64,000 nucleotides of DNA from Bacillota bacterium (GCA_023390115.1 JAEWDM010000029.1:47194-111193), one strand, 5' to 3'; counted from the stretch's first letter, positions 45,072 to 54,049 are shown. The notes: a model not told the origin generated them from the letters alone. Made by a program: numbers and translations.

Positions 45072-45302
45072 TATTAATTTATTGTATGATAAAAGATAAG
45101 ATGGAGAATATGGGAAATGTCACTTTAATTTAGAAATACATAGATAAATACTTGAAGAAATGTCTCTGTATATTAGCACAATATACTCTCCTTTTAGAGT
45201 ATCAAATGAGACGAATGCCAAAAATAAAACAATTGATTTTTCAAGGTAATTATGTTACCATAAACAATAAGTTAGACTATACTAACTAATGAGAGGTAGC
45301 AG

Positions 45303-45965
45303 ATGATGCAGTTCGAAGAGATGAAAAAAATTCTTATGCAAACGGATTTATTTAAAGAGCTGCCCGATATAGGTTCCTATAAGCTGTTTTATAAACGGTA
45401 TAAAAATGGACAGCAGGTTGCAAGAATTATAAAGAACCAGCAATGTATAGGAGCGGTTGCCTCCGGCTGCGTGAATGTGTACAGCATTGCCTGCGATGGC
45501 AGCGAAATAAATATTAATATTGTTGGGCCGGGCACTGTATTTGGGATTTGCAGCATTTTTTTGCCGAATCAAATTGAAGCGTTCTTAAAATGCAGTAAGG
45601 ACACAGCCGTGGTATACCTGCCCAAGGAAGCATTTTTGAATATGCTGCACCGGTCGCCCATGCTCCTGGAGCGTTATGGAACCATGTGCAGCGAAAAAAT
45701 ACAAGCCCTAATGAAGAGGATTGAGATCTTAAGTATGCAGTCCTGCCGCTGCAAGCTGATACATTATCTGTTTTCTTGTGAAAAATCAGGCGAAGTGGTT
45801 AAGCTGCCCTGTTCAAAGGAGCAGTTTTCAAAAATACTTGGTATCAGCCGTTCTGCCTTGTTCCGTGAGTTTTCTTATTTCCAGAGGGAAGGGCTTATAG
45901 CCGTTAATGGCTCCCGGATAAAAATCAAAGACAAAAGCAGGCTGGCCAAGGCTCTGTACCAGTAA
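45303..45965 (+). CDS. Crp/Fnr-family regulator of the nitrogenase-like operon
   Basis: The 220-aa protein has a cyclic-nucleotide-binding-type barrel (about 20-120) and a C-terminal winged helix (about 150-210) with LPCSKEQFSKILGISRSALFREFSYFQREGLI. It has no obvious N-terminal Fe-S cysteine set, but scattered cysteines (48, 56, 64, 82, 97, 129, 147, 149) could sense redox. It lies upstream of the nitrogenase-like genes on the same strand, 152 bp away, and is the likely regulator of them. The ligand is unknown. Confidence 0.85.
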   Translation: MMQFEEMKKILMQTDLFKELPDIGSYKLFYKRYKNGQQVARIIKNQQCIGAVASGCVNVYSIACDGSEININIVGPGTVFGICSIFLPNQIEAFLKCSKDTAVVYLPKEAFLNMLHRSPMLLERYGTMCSEKIQALMKRIEILSMQSCRCKLIHYLFSCEKSGEVVKLPCSKEQFSKILGISRSALFREFSYFQREGLIAVNGSRIKIKDKSRLAKALYQ

Positions 45966-46048
45966 TAAATTCGCAAAATGCAGAAATGTATATCCGTGCT
46001 TTTCGGAGTATGATTTTTAGCTGCTGTAATTACCTCTTACAATATTAA

Positions 46049-46091
46049 AAACGAACCCTTAAGAAGAAATATTTAGTTTTAAGGCTCGTTA
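46049..46091 (+). promoter_or_regulatory. Hairpin in the leader of the nitrogenase-like operon
   Basis: AACGA and TCGTT, followed inward by CCTTAA/TTAAGG with one bulge and one mismatch, form a stem of about 12 bp in the 152-bp gap between the Crp-type gene and nflH. No long T-run follows, so it is more likely an operator or leader structure than a terminator. Confidence 0.4.
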
Positions 46092-46117
46092 TCTATATAA
46101 CCTTTTAAGGACTGGAA

Positions 46118-46885
46118 GTGACTCATTTGATAAAAGTTGCAATTTATGGTAAGGGTGGCATCGGAAAATCCACTACTACCGCAAATCTTTCTGCCTCTCT
46201 GGCTGCAAAGGGCTATAGTGTAATGCAGATTGGGTGTGATCCAAAGGCCGACTCTACCAAAAATTTGATGAATGGCCGCAGAGTTCCCACTGTACTTGAT
46301 CAGATCAAGGAAAAGGGTGACAATCTTAAGCTTGAGGATATTGCGTTCAGAGGCTTTGCCGGCACTGTCTGCGTGGAATCAGGCGGGCCCACTCCCGGCA
46401 TTGGCTGTGCCGGACGCGGAATTATCACTGCCTTTAACAAGCTGGAGCAATTAAAGGCATACGAAGTGTTTAAGCCGGATATTGTGTTTTACGATGTTTT
46501 AGGGGATGTAGTGTGCGGAGGCTTTGCCATGCCAATTCGCGGAGGCTATGCCGATTATGTTTTCATTGTTACGTCCGGGGAAATGATGTCGCTTTATGCC
46601 GCAACCAATATATCTCACGCAATTAAAACCTTTGGAAATCGCGGGTATGCCGCATTCTCGGGAATTATTCTAAATTCCAGAAATATTGAAAACGAGCTGG
46701 AGCTGGTGCAGAGGGCAGCGCAGGAAATGGATACCGATATTGTAAAGGTACTTCCCCGCAGCCATTATGTCCAGAGTGCCGAAAATGAAGGTAAAACGGT
46801 AATTGAGGCATTTCCGGAATGTGATATGGCAAAGGAATACGAGGAGCTTGCAGATAAAGTGATGGGGGTGTGCTGTCATGTGTGA
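46118..46885 (+). CDS. nflH: Nitrogenase-like iron protein (NifH homologue)
   Basis: The 255-aa protein is an ATP-dependent one-electron donor of the NifH/BchL/CfbC class. Present are the P-loop GKGGIGKSTTT (11-21), switch CDPKADST (40-47), and the two cysteines that bridge the dimer's [4Fe-4S] cluster: C97 in GIGCAGRG and C133 in DVVCGGF. It is about 30-40 residues shorter than NifH at the C-terminus, as usual in nitrogenase-like proteins. GTG 46118 is preceded by AAGG; TTG 46127, which gives MIKVAIYGKGG, is an alternative. It overlaps the next gene by eight bases. Confidence 0.93.
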   Translation: MTHLIKVAIYGKGGIGKSTTTANLSASLAAKGYSVMQIGCDPKADSTKNLMNGRRVPTVLDQIKEKGDNLKLEDIAFRGFAGTVCVESGGPTPGIGCAGRGIITAFNKLEQLKAYEVFKPDIVFYDVLGDVVCGGFAMPIRGGYADYVFIVTSGEMMSLYAATNISHAIKTFGNRGYAAFSGIILNSRNIENELELVQRAAQEMDTDIVKVLPRSHYVQSAENEGKTVIEAFPECDMAKEYEELADKVMGVCCHV

Positions 46886-48140
46886 TTGCGGAATTTTTAC
46901 TTCCTCACTCCAGTATGTTACACCGGCGCATGGGGGATGGGGGGTTGTACGCGTAGGTATGCTTGCCCCCGAAAGCTACCAGCTTTTTGTGTGTCCCTTT
47001 GCGTGTGGAAGGCATGGTGCGCTGGGGGCTGTAAAGCAGGGGCTTAAAGACCGTATTTCGTATTTTTACATAGACCAAAACGATATCATCAGCGGCTACG
47101 ACGACCTGATCCCCGAAGCGGTGGATGAATTGCTGGAGCAGCTTGACAAAAGGCCGCGAGCTCTTTTTGTTTTTGTAAGCTGCCTGGATGATCTGATAGG
47201 TACGGATTGTGATGCGGTGGAGCGGGAATTGAGCAGGCGTAACCCTGATGTACAGTTTAGACTGGCACATATGAATCCCATTACAATAGGCTCAGACGAG
47301 CCGCCGCAGGTGGGCATTCAAAAAAGGATTTACAGCCTTCTTGCAAGACAGCTCCAGCGGGACAAGGGGGTAAACAGCATAGGCAATCTGGTGGCGGTAG
47401 ACGCCGAGTGCGAGCTGCACAAAATGCTCAGGCTGGAGGGCGGACAAGTTCTAAGACATATCAGCGGGTATTCAGCCTTTGACGCGTGGCAGGATATGGC
47501 CCGCAGCTCAAGGAATCTTGTTCTGATGCCCTCCGGGGTGCCGGCAGCACAGGAGATGCAGGATCGCTGCGGCATCCCTTACATATTTTTGCCTGTAAGC
47601 TATGATTTAGAGGTTATTGCCGGGCAATACCGCAGTATTCATGAGTTTGTCAACCCCGGGGCTCAGGCCGCTTATGATTTTTCCGGCGATATGGCCGAAG
47701 CACAGGCGGCGATAGAACGGACGGCAAAAAGAATTGGGGATTTTCCGGTGTTTATTGACGGCTCGGCGGTGCTTTGCCCGTTTGGCCTGGCCAAAGCACT
47801 TAGTAAATATGGCTTTTGTGTCATGCGCATTTTCGCGCAGGAGATTATTTCTGCCGACCGTGAGGCTTTTGAATGGGTCGTGGCAAATATGCCCGATACT
47901 GAAGTGATTCAGCCCCAGCGTTATGACGTCGTGAAGTTTGACAAGCACTTTGAAAAGAGCCTTGCAATCGGCTTCGACGCAGCGTATATCTCAGGCTCTC
48001 GGCATATAGTGAATCTTGTTGCGGACGAAGGAATGTTTGGCTATTACGGGGTAAAAACACTGATGAGCATGATGGAGGCCGCCATGGATGCTACGGCGGA
48101 TCTGCGTGCCTTAATTGAAGATTACGGAATGGTGGTGTAA
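46878..48140 (+). CDS. nflD: Nitrogenase-like component 1 subunit, D-type
   Basis: The 420-aa protein belongs to the oxidoreductase/nitrogenase component 1 superfamily. Candidate Fe-S ligands are C39 and C43 in FVCPFACGRHGALGA and C102 in FVSCLDDLIGTDCDAVE, the last lying where NifD has its CP-x-x-x-I-G-D-D cysteine. The segment NLVLMPSGVPAAQEMQDRCGIPYI corresponds to the NifD cofactor-cysteine region but has no cysteine at the ligand position, and no histidine matches the homocitrate-side ligand. So it should hold a cluster but not FeMo-co. It is translationally coupled to nflH and ends 3 bp before nflK. Confidence 0.85.
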   Translation: MCDCGIFTSSLQYVTPAHGGWGVVRVGMLAPESYQLFVCPFACGRHGALGAVKQGLKDRISYFYIDQNDIISGYDDLIPEAVDELLEQLDKRPRALFVFVSCLDDLIGTDCDAVERELSRRNPDVQFRLAHMNPITIGSDEPPQVGIQKRIYSLLARQLQRDKGVNSIGNLVAVDAECELHKMLRLEGGQVLRHISGYSAFDAWQDMARSSRNLVLMPSGVPAAQEMQDRCGIPYIFLPVSYDLEVIAGQYRSIHEFVNPGAQAAYDFSGDMAEAQAAIERTAKRIGDFPVFIDGSAVLCPFGLAKALSKYGFCVMRIFAQEIISADREAFEWVVANMPDTEVIQPQRYDVVKFDKHFEKSLAIGFDAAYISGSRHIVNLVADEGMFGYYGVKTLMSMMEAAMDATADLRALIEDYGMVV

Positions 48141-48143
48141 AGA

Positions 48144-49331
48144 TTGAATAAGCTGTGTGTAAAGCTCCCTCCCTTTTCCCCGGATTACTCGGGGGTATGC
48201 TCCGCTATCTTTGATTTGAACTGCATCGCTGTCATCCATGACGCTTCGGGCTGTACCGGAAATTACACCGGTTATGACGAGCCGCGCTGGTATGGCTCGC
48301 GTTCCGCGATTTTTTGCTCGGGGCTTAGGGAAATTGATGCGGTGCTTGGAGACGATGAAAAAATGATACAGAAGGTATTACGGGCGGCGGAGAGCCTTAG
48401 GCCCGACTTTATTGCCCTTATAGGGAGCCCCGTTCCTATGGTGATCGGCACCGACTTAAAGGGCATTGCAGCAGATGTTGAGCTGCGTACAAAAATTCCC
48501 TGCATAGGCTTTGATACGACCGGGACGGGCTATTTCCCGGAGGGGCTTGCCGGGGCCTGCACCGCACTTGCCGGGAGATTTACCCGTGAGACAGGGGAAA
48601 AGAAGCTGAACGGAGTAAACCTGCTTGGTGTAACGCCCCTGCTTTTTGGCAGCGACACCATTTCTTCATTAAAGGATGTATTGCTTCAGAATGGCTTCGA
48701 GTTGGTGGCCAGCTTTTGTGAGGGCCTTACTATGCAGGGCATAAGGGATGCCGCGCAGGCCTCGCTCAATTTGGTGGTTTCGCAAGCCGGAATGCAGCCT
48801 GCGAAGTACCTTGAGCAAAAATTCGGGATCCCGTATCTGGTTGGAGTGCCGTTGGGGAGAAGGGCTCAGGCCGATTGGGTAAAAAGCATATTTACCTGTA
48901 TAGAGGAGCAAGACTCGCGATGCCCGGATAATTGCGGGGGTGACGCCGGAATTCTCATTCTGGGAGACGAGGTTGTATGCAAGGCATGGCAGGCCGGTTT
49001 GCAAAGTGAATTTGGAGCTGCGGCCGACTGCGGCTGTCTCTTCGGTGCTGTGTCAGGCTTTTTTAAGGAAAATGTCCTTGAGCTTGACAGCGAACATAAA
49101 ATCAGTGCGGCAATCAACAGTGGTAAATATTATACCGTTATTGGCGATCCAATGTTCCGCACGCTGATAAAGCCGGACACAAGGCTGAATTTTCTGGATT
49201 ATCCAATATACTGCGTTTCCAGCAAAATGACGCTCCAAAAGCAGGCAAACTGTATTGGAGAAGGCTTGAACGCATATTATTCACATTTTATTGAAGCGGC
49301 AAAGGATGCTGCATTGAAAAAATTCATTTAA
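48144..49331 (+). CDS. nflK: Nitrogenase-like component 1 subunit, K-type
   Basis: The 395-aa protein is the second component 1 homologue. Near the N-terminus it has YSGVCSAIFDLNC (C19, C27) and HDASGCTGNYTGYDEPRW (C37), positions resembling the first two P-cluster cysteines of NifK. The third expected cysteine is replaced in LIGSPVPMVIGTDLKGI. The TTG start follows GGTGGTG by six bases. With the D-type subunit it probably forms an alpha2beta2 or alpha-beta protein with a [4Fe-4S] cluster at the interface. The substrate is not known. The importer genes begin 20 bp further on. Confidence 0.85.
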   Translation: MNKLCVKLPPFSPDYSGVCSAIFDLNCIAVIHDASGCTGNYTGYDEPRWYGSRSAIFCSGLREIDAVLGDDEKMIQKVLRAAESLRPDFIALIGSPVPMVIGTDLKGIAADVELRTKIPCIGFDTTGTGYFPEGLAGACTALAGRFTRETGEKKLNGVNLLGVTPLLFGSDTISSLKDVLLQNGFELVASFCEGLTMQGIRDAAQASLNLVVSQAGMQPAKYLEQKFGIPYLVGVPLGRRAQADWVKSIFTCIEEQDSRCPDNCGGDAGILILGDEVVCKAWQAGLQSEFGAAADCGCLFGAVSGFFKENVLELDSEHKISAAINSGKYYTVIGDPMFRTLIKPDTRLNFLDYPIYCVSSKMTLQKQANCIGEGLNAYYSHFIEAAKDAALKKFI

Positions 49332-49351
49332 TTAAAGAAAGAGGGTTGAAA

Positions 49352-50536
49352 ATGACAAGGCTTAACAAAAAAATTATTACTCTGGCGGTTAGCGCCATAA
49401 TTCTGCTCACTGCTCTTACGGGCTGTGCCTCAAGCTCACAGCAATCTTCCTCACAGCAGGCCTCCGGGAGTCAGGGGTCTTATTCTCAGGAGGAGAGCTC
49501 TTTAGAACAGCAAGAGGCAACACGCGCTATAGTCGACCACACAGGAAATACTGTGGTTATTCCTGCCGATATAAACAGGGTTGTAATATCCTCGATCCTG
49601 CCATTGCCGTCAGTATTCTGCCTGTTTGATGGTGCTGCCGACAAGCTTGTAGGTATGGATCCCTCCTCCATGGCGGCGGCAAAAAACTCTATTCTGCCTA
49701 AAATCCATCCTGAGGTTTTAAACGTAAGCACGGATTTTATAAAGGACGGCAATTTGAATATTGAAGAGCTTATGAAACTTAAGCCTGACGTTGTGCTTTA
49801 TTCCGCCGACAATACCGCTGACTATGAGGTGCTTTCCAAGGCCGGAATACCCGCCATTGCATTTAGTACCAGTAAATTTGAATTTGACACTGTAAAAACC
49901 TTTGATAATTGGGTTTTGCTTATGGGTGAGATTTTTGGACAGCAGGAAACCGCAAAGCAAATTGCGAGCTACGGTTATGAAGTAAAGGATGAAGTTACAA
50001 AGGTACTTGAGGAGGCGGGAGATTCTTTGAGAAAGCCGAAGGCGCTTATACTGTTCCGGTATGATAACGGCTCAATCAAGACCTCGGGCAGCAACTTTTT
50101 CGGACAATACTGGATGGATTCCACCGGTGCGGAAAATGTAGCAAAGGATCTGAAGGGTATGGCTGAAATCAATATGGAGCAGATTTACCAATGGGATCCC
50201 GAAATAATCTTTATTACGAATTTTACTCCTTATCAGCCGGAAGACCTTTATGAGAATTCTATAGAGGGTTTTGACTGGAGCAAGGTAAAAGCGGTCCGGG
50301 ACAAGAAGGTTTACAAATTCCCCCTTGGTATGTACAGGTGGTTCCCGCCGGCATCCGACACACCTCTTTCCATGCAGTGGCTTGCGACTAAAAATCAGCC
50401 GGAGCTGTTTGGGGAGCTCAATATGGACACAGAGGTAAGGGAATATTATAAGAGATTCTACAGCTATGATTTAAGCGATGAGGAAGTGTATCAGATATTC
50501 CATCCGAGCAGTGAGGCTTCAGGATTGAAAAAATGA
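49352..50536 (+). CDS. Metal-chelate/corrinoid-type ABC substrate-binding lipoprotein
   Basis: The 394-aa protein has a lipoprotein signal with lipobox LTGC (C25), a Ser/Gln-rich linker, and a FepB/BtuF-like (class III) binding fold. Family traits are the paired lobes around a long helix, LKPDVVLYSADN in the first lobe, and GMYRWFPPASDTPLSMQWLA near the end. It is predicted to bind an iron chelate, haem or corrinoid outside the membrane. ATG 49352 is six bases after GAGGG. It lies directly behind nflK and overlaps the permease gene by four bases. Confidence 0.9.
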   Translation: MTRLNKKIITLAVSAIILLTALTGCASSSQQSSSQQASGSQGSYSQEESSLEQQEATRAIVDHTGNTVVIPADINRVVISSILPLPSVFCLFDGAADKLVGMDPSSMAAAKNSILPKIHPEVLNVSTDFIKDGNLNIEELMKLKPDVVLYSADNTADYEVLSKAGIPAIAFSTSKFEFDTVKTFDNWVLLMGEIFGQQETAKQIASYGYEVKDEVTKVLEEAGDSLRKPKALILFRYDNGSIKTSGSNFFGQYWMDSTGAENVAKDLKGMAEINMEQIYQWDPEIIFITNFTPYQPEDLYENSIEGFDWSKVKAVRDKKVYKFPLGMYRWFPPASDTPLSMQWLATKNQPELFGELNMDTEVREYYKRFYSYDLSDEEVYQIFHPSSEASGLKK

Positions 50537-51549
50537 ATAAAATAAAATTTGGCTTTTACTCTAAGATTGTCCTGTTCCTCCTGCCGTTTGCGGCGGCGGT
50601 TGTGTGCATCGGCATCGGGCGGTATCACATTAGTATCACTGATACTGTAAGGGTATTGCTGTCGCCGCTTATGGGAACTATGAATGAAATGGATTCCACA
50701 CAGGTTTCAGTTATTTTCAGTGTGCGTCTGCCACGCATTCTCCTTGCTATGTTTATCGGGGCGGGGCTTTCAGTTTCCGGTGCGGCGTTTCAGGGGCTGT
50801 TCACAAACCCCCTGGCAACACCGGATACTCTGGGAGTCGCAAGCGGTGCGTCGTTCGGGGCGGCACTCGCGCTGCTCTTTTCGGCAAATTTGCTGGCGGT
50901 TCAGGTATCTGCGCTTGTTTTCGGTATGTGTGCAATTATGCTGACCCATTTTATCAGCCAGCAAAGGGGCAAAAGCAATATCGTTATGCTTGTGCTCAGC
51001 GGTATGGTGGTATCCTCGCTGTTTCAGGCCCTGGTGTCTCTTGTAAAATATGTTGCCGACCCTCAGGATGTTCTGCCGAGTATTACCTATTGGCTGATGG
51101 GAAGCTTGACAGGCATAAGCTATTCCAGGCTTTCGCTGGGTATACCGTTTATTTTGTCAGGGACGATGATAATTTTTTTCCTTAGATGGAGGCTGAACAT
51201 TATGGCACTCAGCAGTGATGAAGCAAGGTCACTGGGTGTAAATGTCAAGCTGGTCCGAATACTGATTATGCTTGCGGCGACCTTTGTTACGGCCTCCTGT
51301 GTTTCGATGTGCGGGCAGGTAGGCTGGGTCGGTCTTTTAGTGCCGCATATTTCAAGAATGCTGTATGGCAGTAATAATAAAAATGTAGTACCTGTAAGCA
51401 TAAGCCTGGGTGCCATGTTTATGGTAATGATCGATACAGCGGCGCGCAGTGCCACAGCAGCAGAAATTCCAATTTCCATTCTTACGGCGGTAATTGGTGC
51501 TCCGTTTTTTATTGCTTTACTTAGAAAGACAGGTGGTGCTAGGCTATGA
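50533..51549 (+). CDS. FecCD/BtuC-type ABC permease
   Basis: The 338-aa permease has about ten membrane helices and the family signatures RLPRILLAMFIGAGLSVSGAAFQGLFTNPLATPDTLGVASGASFGAA and the CGQVGWVGLLVPHISRML coupling region near the end. One permease gene suggests a homodimer. ATGA overlaps on both sides link it to the binding protein and the ATPase. Confidence 0.92.
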   Translation: MNKIKFGFYSKIVLFLLPFAAAVVCIGIGRYHISITDTVRVLLSPLMGTMNEMDSTQVSVIFSVRLPRILLAMFIGAGLSVSGAAFQGLFTNPLATPDTLGVASGASFGAALALLFSANLLAVQVSALVFGMCAIMLTHFISQQRGKSNIVMLVLSGMVVSSLFQALVSLVKYVADPQDVLPSITYWLMGSLTGISYSRLSLGIPFILSGTMIIFFLRWRLNIMALSSDEARSLGVNVKLVRILIMLAATFVTASCVSMCGQVGWVGLLVPHISRMLYGSNNKNVVPVSISLGAMFMVMIDTAARSATAAEIPISILTAVIGAPFFIALLRKTGGARL

Positions 51550-52364
51550 TATTTGAAGTTAAAAATGGCTGCTTTCATTATCCGCGCACGGATTATCAGG
51601 TTCTTCGGAATATTTCTCTTTGCCTTGGCAGCGGCAGGGTACTCAGTATTCTTGGAGCAAACGGCGCGGGAAAAACAACGCTGCTGCGCTGCATGATGGG
51701 GCTGCTGAAGTGGGACCGCGGCGAAAGCCTTTTGGACGGAATACCTCTGCGAAACATTCCCGGCAGGGAGCTGTGGCAAAAAATTGCCTATGTTCCGCAG
51801 GCCAAGAATTCGGTATTTTCATACACAGCCAAAGAAATGGTAACACTCGGGCGATCTGCCCATCTAAAGATGTTTGAGCAGCCGGGGGCAAAGGATCAGG
51901 AGCTGGCGCTGTCGTGTATGGAATCGGTGGGGATTGCGCACTTAAAGGATAAAAAATGCAATGAGATGAGCGGAGGGGAGCTGCAGATGGTTTTAATTGC
52001 CCGTGCGCTGACTGCGGCGCCATCCATGCTTGTACTGGATGAGCCGGAATCCAATCTGGACTTTAATAACCAGTTGACAGTTCTTAATTGCATTAAGGAT
52101 CTTTCCTGTCAGCGCGGGATTTCGGTAATTATTAATACTCATTACCCCGACCATGCGCTGCAAATTGCGGATGAAGCGCTGCTATTAAACCGCGACGGAA
52201 GCTGCGAGTATGGAAGCAGTTCAGATGTCATTACTGAAAAAAATCTGCACAGGACATTTTCAGTGCGGGTATGCATTCGTGACATTGATGTGGAAACACA
52301 GATTTACCGCTGTGTCATCCCTGTTTCGCAAAATAAGCAGGCCAAAAAAGCATATATCGGGTGA
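51546..52364 (+). CDS. FecE/BtuD-type ABC ATPase
   Basis: This 272-aa ATPase shows Walker A GANGAGKTT, a Q-loop YVPQAKN, the signature MSGGELQMVLIARAL, and Walker B MLVLDEPESNLDF. It completes the importer. Its start overlaps the permease stop (ATGA). It is the last gene before a strong terminator, so the H-D-K-importer set can be one transcript. Confidence 0.92.
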   Translation: MIFEVKNGCFHYPRTDYQVLRNISLCLGSGRVLSILGANGAGKTTLLRCMMGLLKWDRGESLLDGIPLRNIPGRELWQKIAYVPQAKNSVFSYTAKEMVTLGRSAHLKMFEQPGAKDQELALSCMESVGIAHLKDKKCNEMSGGELQMVLIARALTAAPSMLVLDEPESNLDFNNQLTVLNCIKDLSCQRGISVIINTHYPDHALQIADEALLLNRDGSCEYGSSSDVITEKNLHRTFSVRVCIRDIDVETQIYRCVIPVSQNKQAKKAYIG

Positions 52365-52384
52365 GAGGGAGCCTTGGTCCATAT

Positions 52385-52416
52385 AAAAAAGCCCGCACTT
52401 AAATACGGGCTTTTTT
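52385..52416. terminator. Terminator at the end of the nitrogenase-like/importer operon
   Basis: AAAAAAGCCCG pairs with CGGGCTTTTTT. It is symmetric, so it also serves the convergent GH5 gene. Confidence 0.93.
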
Positions 52417-52435
52417 ATATATTTTTTATTGGGCG

Positions 52436-54049
52436 CTAGATAAGCGGCAGCTCGGTAACCAAGCCTAAAAGGTATCTCTTTAAAATTGTGAAATCTATTG
52501 AATTTATTGATCCGTCAAGGTTAAGGTCCGCCGCTTGGGTATCAATATTCTGGCTAAGTCCCAGCAGATAGCTTTTTAACAAAATACTGTCGGTTGAGTT
52601 GACCTGCCCGTCTCCGTTAAGGTCCCCATAATTTATCGGCTCCGGGCTGCCTCCAAGTGCCACCCCGTTTTTACCCAGGGGTATTTTATGATCCAGACCT
52701 ATAAACTTGCCTTCGCTGTTTCTCCATAAAGTGGGCAATAAATAATTATCATATTTGTTGTCATTCCACTTAAGGTCCCTCCCTCCCGGGAATTCAGTTC
52801 CTTCGCCGCGCGTAAACAGTCCCCCCGTATCTGCCGAATCGATATTTATGCACCAGAAGGTATGGTGCAGGGTATATTTGTTTTCTATAATATAGTCTCT
52901 TATGGACCTTAAATATTTCTTGTTAAGCTCAAGAAGCTTATCCTCGCCTTCCGTCAGGCCTCCCCATTCGCCAAGCAGCAACGGAGATATTCCGTCTTCC
53001 ATAATAAACGCCCAGTTGTCTCTCCAGCACTTCTCGTATAATATATTTTTTGCCTGCTCATCGTCGGCAGTAATAAAATCCCCTTTAAACCACTCCTGCT
53101 CATACACCATAGGACCATAGTCGTGAGGTGAATAGACAAGCTGGCTCTGATATTTTCCCAATTGGACAGGGTATTTTTTTACACCCCTCAAATTGCCTCC
53201 CCACCAGTTGCCGAAGTAATCGTTGTTTCCCGTCCAGGGGCTTGTATCGAATTCTTCGTCATCCCATAGATCATCCTTAGGGTACATCTCCACACCTTCA
53301 ATGAATATTAATGCGTTTGGGTGCACCTCCAATATCTCTAATGCCGTCTCCTGAGCTACTCTTTTCCAGTTGGTCGGTCTGTCGGAGTCGTCCCAGATAG
53401 CACTTTGAGATAATACCTTCATAGTTCCGACGTTTGTGTGAGGCTCATTTTTAAGGTCAAAGCCTATAATGGTATCGTCATTTTTATAATGGTTGGCAAC
53501 CCATACCCAGGCGGCTTTGAATATGTCTTCCGTTATGTCCCCTTTAACCCATAGGGGAGCTGTGTGCCCCATATTATCCGTTTCCGCGCTATGTACGTCA
53601 AGTATAACCTTTATTCCTACCCTTTTAAAGTTTTCCAGCATAAAGTTAAATAATTCAAAGCTGTTTAATCCGGCCAAAGCTGCGTTATTAAAGCTTGTGT
53701 CTGTTGAGGGCGGGTATTCACCTCTGCTCCATGCATACAATAAATCTGTTGCAATGGGCATTCTGACTACGTTTATACCCTTGTCCGCAACTATTTCTAT
53801 ATCTGCTATTATGTTACTGTGATACGAATCTAAAAGCATTCTCTCCCTGCAATTAAATCCAAACCAGTTGGCCCCTGTCAACCATACCTTATTTCCGTAT
53901 TTGTCGACAATATTAGTGCCTTCCACATGAAGCCAATCGTCATCGGCTACAGCAGCATCCGATCCTTCTGCAAATATTTGCATACTGGATGTCATTAATA
54001 ACGCAATAAGCATTACTAATGAAAAAGATAAAGTAATAAATCTTTTCAT
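52436..54049 (-). CDS. Cellulosomal GH5 glycoside hydrolase with C-terminal dockerin
   Basis: The 537-aa enzyme starts at MKRFITL, with GGAGGAAG before it, and has a signal peptide cut near FAEGS. The catalytic domain (about 35-455) has the GH5 acid/base glutamate in DLKNEPHTN and the nucleophile glutamate in LLLGEWGG. It is similar to endoglucanase subfamily members, so beta-1,4-glucan is the likely substrate. The last 65 residues are a type I dockerin with two Ca2+-binding repeats (LNGDGQVNSTD and LNLDGSINSID), each followed by a helix with YLLGL. The dockerin docks it onto a cohesin scaffoldin, which is encoded elsewhere. Confidence 0.92.
   Translation of the reverse strand: MKRFITLSFSLVMLIALLMTSSMQIFAEGSDAAVADDDWLHVEGTNIVDKYGNKVWLTGANWFGFNCRERMLLDSYHSNIIADIEIVADKGINVVRMPIATDLLYAWSRGEYPPSTDTSFNNAALAGLNSFELFNFMLENFKRVGIKVILDVHSAETDNMGHTAPLWVKGDITEDIFKAAWVWVANHYKNDDTIIGFDLKNEPHTNVGTMKVLSQSAIWDDSDRPTNWKRVAQETALEILEVHPNALIFIEGVEMYPKDDLWDDEEFDTSPWTGNNDYFGNWWGGNLRGVKKYPVQLGKYQSQLVYSPHDYGPMVYEQEWFKGDFITADDEQAKNILYEKCWRDNWAFIMEDGISPLLLGEWGGLTEGEDKLLELNKKYLRSIRDYIIENKYTLHHTFWCINIDSADTGGLFTRGEGTEFPGGRDLKWNDNKYDNYLLPTLWRNSEGKFIGLDHKIPLGKNGVALGGSPEPINYGDLNGDGQVNSTDSILLKSYLLGLSQNIDTQAADLNLDGSINSIDFTILKRYLLGLVTELPLI

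Noticed and set aside
45234..45247. FNR box at TTGATTTTTCAA
   Set aside because: The half-sites are two bases too close for the TTGAT-N4-ATCAA consensus, and the regulator lacks an evident N-terminal Fe-S cysteine set.
46118..49331. True nitrogenase nifHDK
   Set aside because: No cofactor cysteine/histidine in the D-type subunit, the third K-type P-cluster cysteine is missing, subunits are much shorter than NifD/NifK, and nifE, nifN and nifB are not present in the window.
46118..49331. Light-independent protochlorophyllide reductase (BchLNB) or F430 synthase (CfbCD)
   Set aside because: No tetrapyrrole biosynthesis genes are near, the host looks like a fermentative clostridium, and CfbCD has a single component-1 gene whereas two are present here.
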